Below, in pieces: positions 1-5,155 of a DNA stretch of 5,155 bases. The translations under genes and the position numbers were made by a program. Position 1 is the first letter of the stretch; each line of letters begins with the position of its first letter. The notes beneath the pieces are model-generated. The model was not told the DNA's origin. It did not search any database and saw nothing but the letters and a program-made list of their open reading frames with translations. Origin of the DNA: Chloroflexota bacterium (GTDB lineage: Bacteria > Chloroflexota > Dehalococcoidia > GIF9 > UBA5629); the NCBI GenBank assembly GCA_026389655.1, contig JAPLHL010000217.1, positions 1-5,155 of the forward strand, in the 5' to 3' direction.

Positions 1-663
1 GAGATACGGATCCTGAATTTTCTCAGGTCAAACCTGAAAGCACTGGGATATGAAGTGGTAACCGCGAGCAACGGCCTTGAGGCTTTAAAGCAATTCCATG
101 CCACACAACCCGACCTGATCTTGCTTGACATACTCATGCCTGAAATGAATGGGTTTGAGGTGCTTAAAGAGATACGTGGTTTTTCAATGGTACCTGTCAT
201 ATTTCTCAGCGCCAAGGGAAGTGAAAGTGACAAAATAATAGGGCTTGACATGGGCGCTGATGACTATATGCCAAAGCCTTTTAGTCCTGATGAACTCGTA
301 TCCAGAATTGAAGCAGTGATGCGCCGGTTTAAACCTAACGTACCTAAAATTCCAGATGAGCTTTCTTTGGGCGATATAACCATCGATTTCAAGGCGCATA
401 AGGTAATGGTTAGAGGCAATATAATATACTTGACCCGGTTAGAATGGCTCTTGTTCAGCGAATTAGCATTAAATGCTGACCGTCTCATGACCTATGAGGA
501 GCTTTTAGTCCGCGTCTGGGGGGCTGAATACCGTGATGACGTTCAATTCCTCAGGACCTGGATTAGCCGTCTGAGAAGTAAAATCGAAGTGAAACCTGAT
601 GATCCCCAAATCATTCTTACCGTCACTAAAATGGGCTATATCTTAAAAAAACCACAGCCCTGA
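1..663 (+). CDS. OmpR/KdpE-family response regulator, 5'-truncated by window edge
   Basis: This is a DNA-binding response regulator of a two-component system. The frame is open from base 1, giving 220 visible residues. The GTG at 55 is an internal Val codon, not the start. The first visible residues (EIRILNFLRSNLKALGYEV) match receiver helix 1, so only the first strand and most of the acidic pocket, about ten residues, are missing. The receiver domain shows the phospho-acceptor Asp in LLDILMPEMNG (codon 127-129), the Ser of FLSAKG and the Lys of PKPF (codon 274-276). A winged-helix domain follows from about visible residue 120, with the typical LTRLEWLLFSEL, VRVWG, LRTWISRLRSKIE and GYIL blocks. 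Total length should be about 230 residues, normal for the family. No histidine kinase is in view, so the signal and targets are unknown. No clear terminator follows the TGA. Confidence 0.93.
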   Translation, partial: EIRILNFLRSNLKALGYEVVTASNGLEALKQFHATQPDLILLDILMPEMNGFEVLKEIRGFSMVPVIFLSAKGSESDKIIGLDMGADDYMPKPFSPDELVSRIEAVMRRFKPNVPKIPDELSLGDITIDFKAHKVMVRGNIIYLTRLEWLLFSELALNADRLMTYEELLVRVWGAEYRDDVQFLRTWISRLRSKIEVKPDDPQIILTVTKMGYILKKPQP

Positions 664-769
664 CTATTTTCAATTAAACCTTGCCCTCCAGGTCTTCAGT
701 AGTATCCTCAATCCCAGTTAGAAACAATTCAAAATATTATAACTATTTAATATCTTTCTACTGGATTAT

Positions 770-797
770 ATGACTATTACACTCTTAGCCATATAAC
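770..797 (+). promoter_or_regulatory. Candidate sigma70-like promoter for the DUF3096-like gene
   Basis: ATGACT (770-775, four of six matches to TTGACA) and TATAAC (792-797) are separated by 16 bp. They would start transcription near 804, about 30 bases before the ATG at 833. The 664-832 interval is very AT-rich, so chance matches are likely. I see nothing else supportable in this gap. Confidence 0.3.
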
Positions 798-832
798 ATA
801 TAGCTAGTATATTTTAAAGGAGGAGTTTTATC

Positions 833-979
833 ATGCCTAAAGTAAGTGGTTTGTTAATGGGGATACTATCCATAATAGCAGGAATATTGATCATCTGGAT
901 GCCTGGCCTGTTGTCATGGATCGTTGGCATTTACCTGATTGTGATCGGTATTTTGGCTCTCATAGCCATTGCGAAGTGA
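833..979 (+). CDS. Small membrane protein, DUF3096-like (48 aa)
   Basis: A 48-residue, almost wholly hydrophobic protein. AAAGGAGG at 816-823 lies 9 bases before the ATG, an excellent Shine-Dalgarno that makes this small gene convincing. The sequence begins MPKVSGLLMGILSIIAGILI, has a short WMPGLLSW turn, and then a second hydrophobic run ending in AIAK. That gives two transmembrane helices of about 16-20 residues around a Pro-Gly turn. The pattern IIAGILIIWMPGLLSWIVGIYLI, here shown only by its key positions (GIL at 17-19, P24, W29, IVGIYL at 30-35), is what I associate with DUF3096, small proteins of unknown function often of about 50 residues. Family assignment is by eye. It is probably monocistronic or co-transcribed with the 1091 gene through the hairpin at 1005-1047. 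Function is unknown. Confidence 0.8.
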   Translation: MPKVSGLLMGILSIIAGILIIWMPGLLSWIVGIYLIVIGILALIAIAK

Positions 980-1004
980 AACTGACAGTTAGTCGTTGAT
1001 GACA

Positions 1005-1047
1005 CCAGCCGGGGAAATGGCTCCAATAGAGCCATTTCCCCGGCTGG
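1005..1047 (+). terminator. Perfect 19-bp hairpin, terminator-like but without a T-tract
   Basis: The arms at 1005-1023 and 1029-1047 are perfect reverse complements (19 of 19) around a 5-base loop, CAATA. The stem is GC-rich at its base. It starts 25 bases after the DUF3096-like stop and ends 43 bases before the next ATG. The bases following it (ATATTGCATTG) are not a U-run on either strand, so it is not a textbook intrinsic terminator. It may be a Rho-independent terminator of relaxed type, an RNA-stabilising 3' end, or an attenuator of the 1091 gene. Confidence 0.6.
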
Positions 1048-1090
1048 ATATTGCATTGACGTACCTGACGCAATTGAAAAGGAAAAGTAA

Positions 1091-1405
1091 ATGACCGAAC
1101 AACACAAGAACATGACAGAACATAAAGAAAGACAATTACATAGAGAAGGCGATAGTCCCGGTTATCGGGCATTTCACGAGGTTTATCTAACCAAGGATTT
1201 AGGATCACAAAGGAACCAAGAAGTAATATCCTTCATCGATAAGCATATCGCCGAATATAAGGGGAAAACCGAGGATAAGCATGGCATCCCGCTGATGCTC
1301 TTTGAAAGGAGCCAGGATGCTCGTAAATTTGCCCGCGAACTTGGCGAAAGACTTAATATACATGAAGAACATATAACGGTTAAGGCACAGAAATTCACCC
1401 GCTAG
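1091..1405 (+). CDS. Hypothetical protein, charged, 104 aa
   Basis: I do not recognise this protein. The start is the ATG at 1091, with AAAAGG (1077-1082) 8 bases upstream as a moderate ribosome binding site. A second Met at codon 8 (1112) is an alternative start. The protein is soluble, very rich in Lys, Glu, His and Arg, and has no signal peptide or membrane segment. The first 30 or so residues look flexible (MTEQHKNMTEHKERQLHREG). The rest alternates predicted helix and strand: RNQEVISFIDKHIAEY helix, GIPLMLF strand, SQDARKFARELGERL helix, and HITVKAQKF strand, which suggests one small alpha/beta domain. It lies downstream of the 19-bp hairpin and before the terminator at 1578. There are no Cys or clear metal-binding motifs. 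Function is unknown. Confidence 0.72.
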   Translation: MTEQHKNMTEHKERQLHREGDSPGYRAFHEVYLTKDLGSQRNQEVISFIDKHIAEYKGKTEDKHGIPLMLFERSQDARKFARELGERLNIHEEHITVKAQKFTR

Positions 1406-1440
1406 TATATTATTAATTAGGGCAAAAAGCAGGCAGCTTT

Positions 1441-1557
1441 ATAGTTGATCAGTTCGCCGGGCCCGGCCCTATTATCATTGGAGTCGGCCTGCTGTTCCTT
1501 ATTATCTTCACAGCCGCAATAATCATCTTCCGCAGGAAATCGCAGTTTAGCCGGTAG
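1441..1557 (+). pseudogene. One-helix membrane protein frame lacking a normal start codon
   Basis: The frame is open from 1417 (after a TAA at 1414-1416) to TAG at 1555-1557. It encodes a convincing single-pass segment: VDQFAGPGP, then about 20 hydrophobic residues (IIIGVGLLFLIIFTAAIIIF), then a basic RRKSQFSR tail. This order predicts the N-terminus outside and the C-terminus inside. No ATG, GTG or TTG exists in frame before the helix. The codon at 1441-1443 is ATA, where an ATG would give a 38-residue protein, and AGGCAG at 1431-1436 is only a poor Shine-Dalgarno. It may be a gene that lost its start by one substitution, a gene using a rare start, or a chance hydrophobic frame. It lies between the 104-residue gene and the terminator at 1578. 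Confidence 0.3.
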
Positions 1558-1577
1558 TGACAGATCGATAATAAACT

Positions 1578-1611
1578 AGGATGCCGCAACTAATGTTGCG
1601 GCATCCTTTTC
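1578..1611 (+). terminator. Intrinsic terminator
   Basis: A 13-bp perfect stem (AGGATGCCGCAAC at 1578-1590 with its complement at 1595-1607) closes a 4-base TAAT loop and runs into TTTT at 1607-1610. This is a classical Rho-independent terminator for the + strand transcript carrying the 104-residue gene and the possible membrane frame. It insulates that unit from the tRNA gene downstream. Confidence 0.85.
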
Positions 1612-1705
1612 ATTTGGACGGCTTAAAAAATAGTTAGCAAACTTGAATTACCGATCATATAATATTGAAGCAACCTTGCTGAATAGAATATTGTTGGTTA
1701 TCACC
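1612..1705. other. Intergenic spacer, nothing recognised
   Basis: This AT-rich spacer separates the terminator from the tRNA promoter. It is the rest of the gene-poor stretch 1406-1746, whose other parts are the start-less membrane frame, the terminator and the promoter. I see no open frame with a ribosome binding site and no hairpin here. Confidence 0.5.
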
Positions 1706-1735
1706 TTGACACGAATTAACAGGCTTTGCTAGTAT
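1706..1735 (+). promoter_or_regulatory. Sigma70-like promoter of the tRNA-Ala gene
   Basis: A perfect -35 box TTGACA (1706-1711) and -10 box TAGTAT (1730-1735) are separated by 18 bp. A TG at 1727-1728 makes an extended -10 (TGCTAGTAT). Transcription should start around 1741-1743, only a few bases before the mature tRNA 5' end at 1747. This is the strongest promoter seen in the window. Confidence 0.78.
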
Positions 1736-1746
1736 ACAAAGCTCAT

Positions 1747-1822
1747 GGGGATATAGCTCAATTGGGAGAGCGCTGCGTTCGCATCGCAGAGGTCGGGGGT
1801 TCGAATCCCCCTATCTCCACCA
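1747..1822 (+). tRNA. tRNA-Ala (anticodon CGC), CCA encoded
   Basis: The gene folds into a full cloverleaf of 76 bases. The acceptor GGGGATA (1747-1753) pairs with TATCTCC (1812-1818), the D stem is GCTC/GAGC, the anticodon stem is CTGCG/CGCAG, and the T stem is GGGGG/CCCCC around TTCGAAT. The anticodon is CGC at 1780-1782 in loop TTCGCAT, reading the Ala codon GCG. The third acceptor pair is G-T, which is the G3:U70 identity element recognised by alanyl-tRNA synthetase and confirms the assignment. Discriminator A1819 is followed by an encoded CCA (1820-1822). It converges on the patatin gene, whose stop codon lies 64 bases downstream on the other strand. tRNA 3' ends are common integration sites, but I found no second copy of its 3' end in the window. 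Confidence 0.97.
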
Positions 1823-1885
1823 ACGATCGTAAACTGCCCGTGATTTATTTATCAGTCCCGGTCCGCAATAAGTTGGCTCTACATG

Positions 1886-3052
1886 TTACGGAAGACGCTG
1901 CGGAAAAGGCAGCTGGCCCGGCGTGGCGCCGCTCTCAAGGACATACCGGCGCATGGCCGCATCAGTAAGCGCGTAGGCCCAATTAATCAGTTTTTCCTGC
2001 TCCGCGGGTGTGAAGCGATTGAGACGCGTCCGGATGCGGGACAGCGAGCCTGTTCCTTCGCTGTCATCAATAATAGGAGGCAGACAACCATTTTTCTCCA
2101 AGTCATAGTGCCGGATTTTGGTAGCTATTCCCCAGTAAGTTCCAGCCATCTTTTTTTCTTCGAAGTCGCTCATGAGCCATCTTTTACGTAGAGAAGTGGC
2201 CTGACCACTGATGATGTCGCTGGCCCGTTTGGCCTGCAACAATAACATCACAGACACCTGCCCCGGTGATAAGAGAGCACCGGCGTCGCTTACAAGGACA
2301 GTTGAATAGCGTCTCCAGATACGTTCAAGCCCCAGGTTGTCATAAACGCCCCCGTCAGTAAGCATAATTGCCGACCGCAGCTTTTCCGGCTCCGGGTCAT
2401 CCACCTTTTCCTTCTCTATCCAATCGTCTGGCTTCACTTTAATTTTGACGGGGCCGAAGCATAGCGGAAAAGCGGATGATGCGGCCACGGCAGTGGCCAA
2501 CTTAATATCATTTACTTTGAATTTGCCCAGACGATAGTCCGCCACATTCTCCCGTGTGAGTCTTACGAGAGCACCGGTCTGGAGGCTAGTAGCATCGAGT
2601 GTGAAAAAAGGGCCAACTCCTTTGTCCGGCAGGTCCTTCAGCATTGCATCGTCGAAAAGCCCTTTCCTGTAATATGAAGCCAACCGCTCGATTGACGAGT
2701 GAAAAGGGGGCAACAATACGCCCAGTATACTTCCTACATCGATATTATGTGAACAGAAGTCCCGCAGAGGTTTTACTATCTCGTCCACGAAGTTAGTGGC
2801 CACACCGTCACTATTGAACGCCAGGTCCTTCCAGCGGTATCCGAGATATCCGGCCGTTATTGAACCACCCGATACGCTGTTGACTTCCTTCAGCTTTTGA
2901 AGCCAGCCCAATTCATTCAGCCTCCATAGACTGCCCAGATGAAACAGCGTCGCCCTGAAGCCGCCACCCGAAAGGGCAAGCCCGACACCATCAATTCTCC
3001 GCCCCTTCCTATCAATCTTCTGAACCAATCCAGAATTTCTGTCAAGGGACAT
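1886..3052 (-). CDS. Patatin-like phospholipase family protein (388 aa)
   Basis: A predicted Ser-Asp dyad acyl hydrolase that would cleave fatty-acyl esters of phospholipids. The start is the ATG at 3050-3052, because GGGAGG (3060-3065) sits 7 bases upstream. A TTG at 3065-3067 is in frame but overlaps that site, so it is unlikely. Residue 25 onward reads LALSGGGFRATLFHLG, containing the oxyanion-hole GGGxR (29-33). The nucleophile elbow is SVSGGS (59-64) with Ser61; the first Gly of GxSxG is Ser here. AVAASSAFP (188-196) and TDGGVYDNLG (232-241) with catalytic Asp233 complete the core. The C-terminal LRKRWL, GTYWGI and LINWAYALTDAAMRRY blocks match bacterial patatin-like proteins I know. No signal peptide or membrane helix is seen, so it is probably cytoplasmic or peripheral. 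It is the last gene of the - strand unit. Substrate and biological role are unknown. Confidence 0.93.
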   Translation of the reverse strand: MSLDRNSGLVQKIDRKGRRIDGVGLALSGGGFRATLFHLGSLWRLNELGWLQKLKEVNSVSGGSITAGYLGYRWKDLAFNSDGVATNFVDEIVKPLRDFCSHNIDVGSILGVLLPPFHSSIERLASYYRKGLFDDAMLKDLPDKGVGPFFTLDATSLQTGALVRLTRENVADYRLGKFKVNDIKLATAVAASSAFPLCFGPVKIKVKPDDWIEKEKVDDPEPEKLRSAIMLTDGGVYDNLGLERIWRRYSTVLVSDAGALLSPGQVSVMLLLQAKRASDIISGQATSLRKRWLMSDFEEKKMAGTYWGIATKIRHYDLEKNGCLPPIIDDSEGTGSLSRIRTRLNRFTPAEQEKLINWAYALTDAAMRRYVLESGATPGQLPFPQRLP

Positions 3053-3059
3053 GATAACA

Positions 3060-3065
3060 CCTCCC
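3060..3065 (-). promoter_or_regulatory. Ribosome binding site deciding the patatin start
   Basis: On the - strand this reads GGGAGG, with a 7-base spacer to ATG at 3052. It favours the 388-residue product over a 393-residue one beginning at the overlapping TTG (3067). Confidence 0.85.
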
Positions 3066-3129
3066 AAATTAGCTTCTCATAGCAAATAATCTCAATCTCT
3101 TCTTTGTAGTTTGCTAACTTACGATGATA

Positions 3130-3267
3130 TTATTTCGGTTTTTGCTTTAAGTGGCTGTTGATTTCTTTCGGCGAATATATATCGAATGTCCCGGTTTCAC
3201 GCTTCAATTTGGCGAGATATTGGACATACGGACCATCTTTCCATGTCCAATCAGGCTGGTTAGCCAC
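3130..3267 (-). CDS. Orphan small protein, 45 aa, GTG start
   Basis: This small gene lies in the gap between the hydrolase and patatin genes. It starts at GTG (3265-3267), 8 bases after a near-perfect AAAAGGAGG (3276-3284), and ends with TAA at 3130-3132. The product begins MANQPDWTWKDGPYVQYLAK and continues LKRETGTFDIYSPKEINSHL, then KQKPK. It is soluble, basic and rich in aromatics near the N-terminus, with no Cys, signal peptide or membrane segment. A short helix (YVQYLAKLKRET) and a second one (SPKEINSHLK) are plausible. I recognise no family. The gaps are 104 bases to the upstream hydrolase stop and 77 bases to the patatin start, with no terminator in either, so it probably belongs to the same transcript. 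It could be a small regulator, adaptor or antitoxin-like partner, but nothing in the sequence proves that. Confidence 0.7.
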   Translation of the reverse strand: MANQPDWTWKDGPYVQYLAKLKRETGTFDIYSPKEINSHLKQKPK

Positions 3268-3275
3268 TGCCCCAT

Positions 3276-3284
3276 CCTCCTTTT
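3276..3284 (-). promoter_or_regulatory. Strong ribosome binding site of the 45-residue gene
   Basis: AAAAGGAGG on the - strand sits 8 bases before the GTG at 3267. An ATG at 3275 lies directly against it, in another frame that stops after 23 codons, so GTG is the better start. The 10-bp palindrome TATCCGGATA (3284-3293) overlaps its upstream edge and may be chance. Confidence 0.7.
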
Positions 3285-3371
3285 ATCCGGATAGAATCAT
3301 CTTTTAGATCATCGAAGCTTATATGTGAGTTGTACCAGATATACACAATACAAAACTATCCTAAGCCAAAC

Positions 3372-4832
3372 TTACTTGTCTTCAACCGTGAACTGAATCC
3401 ATAGATTATCAGGGCCGCACTCAACCTTACTCATAAAAGATTGCCATGCAGCAGTCCCTATGTTGTCCGGTTTTTCAAGTTGTGCAGATATTCTATCAGC
3501 GCGAAGGACCCTGCCTTTTGCTTTTTCCTCAAGTCCGTCCAGAAGATTCTGCTCCGGGTGCGACCACCCTTTTACCGTATGAGCCCATTCCTGGTCTACC
3601 GGGATAATCGCCACCAGTTTGTCAGCATTCATCATCTCGAGCCCCTGCTGACGCAAAGTAGCGTTATGGCTGCCGTGATGTCCCACTTTATAAAATACGG
3701 TGCGGTTAAGAATATCTCCCCCATCAACCCCTTTTTCACCATGCGTTCCGGGAGCCCATTGTACTTTCTGCCATGACCGCCAGTTACCCACCTGGGCATC
3801 TCCCACAAAAAGCAGTATATCGCGTGATTCAGGCATTTCGATGGCCAATACCAGGCTCGTATTGTTAGTATAGTTGTTAATTCTCAGTGCCAGTTGCTCT
3901 GAAGGAGCCAGCCAATCGCCATCGATGCGACGCCATTCCGGTCCCTGCCCCTTCTCACCGGTAAAACCGTAGGAAGTACGGAAAAACTCCCCATAATCTT
4001 TATTTGCCGCTGCATCCTTCTGCGGAATCTCATAAGGTTTATTAAAAGGGCAACAATATTCAATTAACATTTCATCCTGCTTAGATGAAACCGCTAATCT
4101 ATCCTCAAGTGCGATACAGAATGCTGCTTCCTCGTTCATCATAGACGTCAGGTAAGTTTCGCTCGGCTTATCCGTAATTCCAATAGCCGCCGGATCTCTC
4201 GGCGGTCCCAGGACATAAAACTTGAACCCTTTAACACCAGGCATGGTCAGCGGTGTTTCACCGGGGCGGCGATAGTCCTCCTGCTCCTTGAGCTTCTTTT
4301 TACTCTGCTGGCGAAGATAGTCCAGTTCGGAAATTTTTGAATTGACACCCATTTCAAATGGCCCGAAATCAAGTACTGCCTGTATCCGGGACGCTGCTCC
4401 CTGATCAATTAGCCCCAACCTGTTAACTGCCGATTTAAGCGCCTTAGCTTTCTTCACAATGGTTTCTTTTAGCTGTCTAGCAACCGGGTCCTTGGGATTC
4501 TCGGTCCAGGCCAGCCACAGGTCATCTATAGCAATTCCGTCGAATATATCCCTGGCCTGTCTGAAACCGGAAATATGGTCCTCGTGTTCGTGCGTGACTG
4601 CAACGACGTGCAGGTGATTTCCGGTCGCCGCTGCAATATCGCGCACAACCGATTGCATTCTCTCTTTTGCATCCGGATAACCCATAAAAACACCGCAGTC
4701 TATCAGCATGTATCTTGCTTGCCCGTCATCACCGGGAAAAGCCAGCAGCAGACAATCTCCAAACCCGGAATTATACATGCGGACTATAACCCCTGATTCA
4801 GGAGGATTAAGCTTTGTTTCCGATTGTGTCAT
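3372..4832 (-). CDS. ComEC/Rec2-like stand-alone MBL-fold metallo-hydrolase (486 aa)
   Basis: A predicted cytoplasmic metal-dependent hydrolase of the metallo-beta-lactamase fold. The start is ATG 4830-4832, with GGGGAGG (4840-4846) 7 bases upstream. NSGFGDCLLL (21-30) and MLIDCG (42-47) are the opening strands, like the GxGD..L/DxG motifs of the ComEC nuclease-like domain. THEHEDHISGF carries the metal-binding HxHxDH (81-86). FVGDA supplies the bridging Asp345, and KVGHHGSHNAT (383-392) supplies the later His ligand typical of ComEC-type enzymes. No membrane helices exist, so it is not a DNA-uptake channel. Between the motifs lies an unusually long segment (about 110-320) with a charged helical stretch (KKKLKEQEDYRR) and the block FYVLGPPRDP (205-214). 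The ATG overlaps the preceding gene's stop by four bases, and the 45-residue and patatin genes follow. The substrate may be a nucleic acid, a nucleotide or another phosphoester, but this is not settled by sequence. Confidence 0.92.
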   Translation of the reverse strand: MTQSETKLNPPESGVIVRMYNSGFGDCLLLAFPGDDGQARYMLIDCGVFMGYPDAKERMQSVVRDIAAATGNHLHVVAVTHEHEDHISGFRQARDIFDGIAIDDLWLAWTENPKDPVARQLKETIVKKAKALKSAVNRLGLIDQGAASRIQAVLDFGPFEMGVNSKISELDYLRQQSKKKLKEQEDYRRPGETPLTMPGVKGFKFYVLGPPRDPAAIGITDKPSETYLTSMMNEEAAFCIALEDRLAVSSKQDEMLIEYCCPFNKPYEIPQKDAAANKDYGEFFRTSYGFTGEKGQGPEWRRIDGDWLAPSEQLALRINNYTNNTSLVLAIEMPESRDILLFVGDAQVGNWRSWQKVQWAPGTHGEKGVDGGDILNRTVFYKVGHHGSHNATLRQQGLEMMNADKLVAIIPVDQEWAHTVKGWSHPEQNLLDGLEEKAKGRVLRADRISAQLEKPDNIGTAAWQSFMSKVECGPDNLWIQFTVEDK

Positions 4833-5155
4833 TGTGCCACCTCCCCGGACGAATAAGACCGATGGAGAAATGCGAATGATTCATAACTGGATTCTTTCTT
4901 CCCGGATGCGCTTTGAATGCATGCACGGTAATAGTTATGCCGCGGATCACCAAAATAGGTCATTTGCAGCGAAGCATCATCCTCCCTGGCATAATATTGC
5001 CGCATAGCGATCAAACGATTCTCGCTTTCCATTTTTTTATAGATGCAATACCTGGCTGAACCAGTAGATGGATCTATTAGTAAAGTGCACCCGCCGCGCA
5101 GGATGAAATCCGGTTGTTTATTGAGATCGCCCCTGTCCGCTTTCTCCTGTTCGCC
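4829..5155 (-). CDS. C-terminal part of an unrecognised protein, truncated by window edge
   Basis: The frame is open from the right edge of the window to TGA at 4829-4831, giving 108 residues of a longer protein. The Met codon at 5030-5032 is not a start. It is preceded only by ATAAAAAAA with no Shine-Dalgarno, and the upstream codons remain protein-like: QPDFILRGGCTLLIDPSTGS, then ARYCIYKK. The segment FILRGGCTLLIDPSTG followed by ARYCIYK looks like a folded beta-hairpin region. The tail SYESFAFLHRSYSSGEVAQ is polar. The gene contains the ribosome binding site of the following hydrolase, and its TGA overlaps that ATG as ATGA, so the two are probably translationally coupled and functionally linked. 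I do not recognise the family; the catalytic or binding domain is probably outside the window. Confidence 0.75.
   Translation of the reverse strand, partial: GEQEKADRGDLNKQPDFILRGGCTLLIDPSTGSARYCIYKKMESENRLIAMRQYYAREDDASLQMTYFGDPRHNYYRACIQSASGKKESSYESFAFLHRSYSSGEVAQ

Noticed and set aside
184..488. - strand open frames inside the response regulator
   Set aside because: Antisense to a complete, well conserved receiver and winged-helix gene.
931..1208. Two overlapping - strand open frames across the hairpin and the start of the 104-residue gene
   Set aside because: They run through the perfect inverted repeat and antisense to a better supported gene, have no good ribosome binding site and do not look like protein.
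1823..1885. Terminator for the - strand operon between the patatin stop and the tRNA
   Set aside because: Only short, imperfect complementarity (CCCG..GGG type) and no U-run were found.
1726..2191. + strand open frames running through the tRNA and the 3' end of the patatin gene
   Set aside because: One translates the tRNA itself and the other is antisense to the conserved patatin C-terminus; both are shadows.
1632..3119. 12-base inverted repeat AGTTAGCAAACT (1632-1643) and its complement (3108-3119), bracketing the tRNA and patatin gene
   Set aside because: The match does not extend beyond 12 bases, and about one such pair is expected by chance in a window of this size. There is no transposase.
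3294..3371. Possible - strand promoter (TTGTGT ... ATATAA) ahead of the 45-residue gene
   Set aside because: The boxes are poor and the region is AT-rich, so I could not separate it from chance; an internal promoter remains possible.
3441..5007. + strand open frames opposite the MBL hydrolase and the partial gene
   Set aside because: They lack ribosome binding sites and are antisense to frames with catalytic motifs or clear protein character.
1..5155. CRISPR array or tandem repeats
   Set aside because: No regularly spaced repeated unit was found by reading either strand.

Overview
The window is bacterial chromosomal DNA. The evidence is strong Shine-Dalgarno (GGAGG-type) sites, a sigma70-like promoter with an extended -10 box, a tRNA gene with its CCA encoded in the DNA, and an OmpR-type response regulator. 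The lineage cannot be fixed from sequence alone. The style of the regulator and of the small proteins would fit Chloroflexota (Dehalococcoidia-like), but this is a weak inference.

The left part (about 1-1610, + strand) is gene-poor and AT-leaning. It holds an OmpR/KdpE-type response regulator whose first few codons lie outside the window. Next come a 48-residue DUF3096-like membrane protein with an excellent ribosome binding site, a perfect 19-bp hairpin, an unrecognised charged 104-residue protein, and a one-helix membrane reading frame with no normal start codon. A clear intrinsic terminator (1578-1611) closes this part. A tRNA-Ala(CGC) gene with its own promoter follows (1747-1822).

The right part (1886-5155, - strand) reads as one probable operon that enters from beyond the right edge and converges on the tRNA. 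In transcription order it holds: the C-terminal 108 residues of an unrecognised protein; a stand-alone ComEC/Rec2-like metallo-beta-lactamase-fold hydrolase, whose ATG overlaps the preceding stop as ATGA; a 45-residue orphan protein starting at GTG behind a near-perfect Shine-Dalgarno; and a patatin-like phospholipase. No terminator is visible between these genes. Spot counts of a few lines put G+C in the patatin and hydrolase genes above that of the 104-residue gene and parts of the regulator gene.

The combination of a predicted metal-dependent hydrolase, a predicted lipid hydrolase, a tiny orphan protein and an unknown protein beside a tRNA gene is the most interesting part. It could be a conflict/defence-type or lipid/nucleotide-hydrolysing module, but no cyclase, receptor ATPase or other diagnostic partner is visible here, so the role is inference only.
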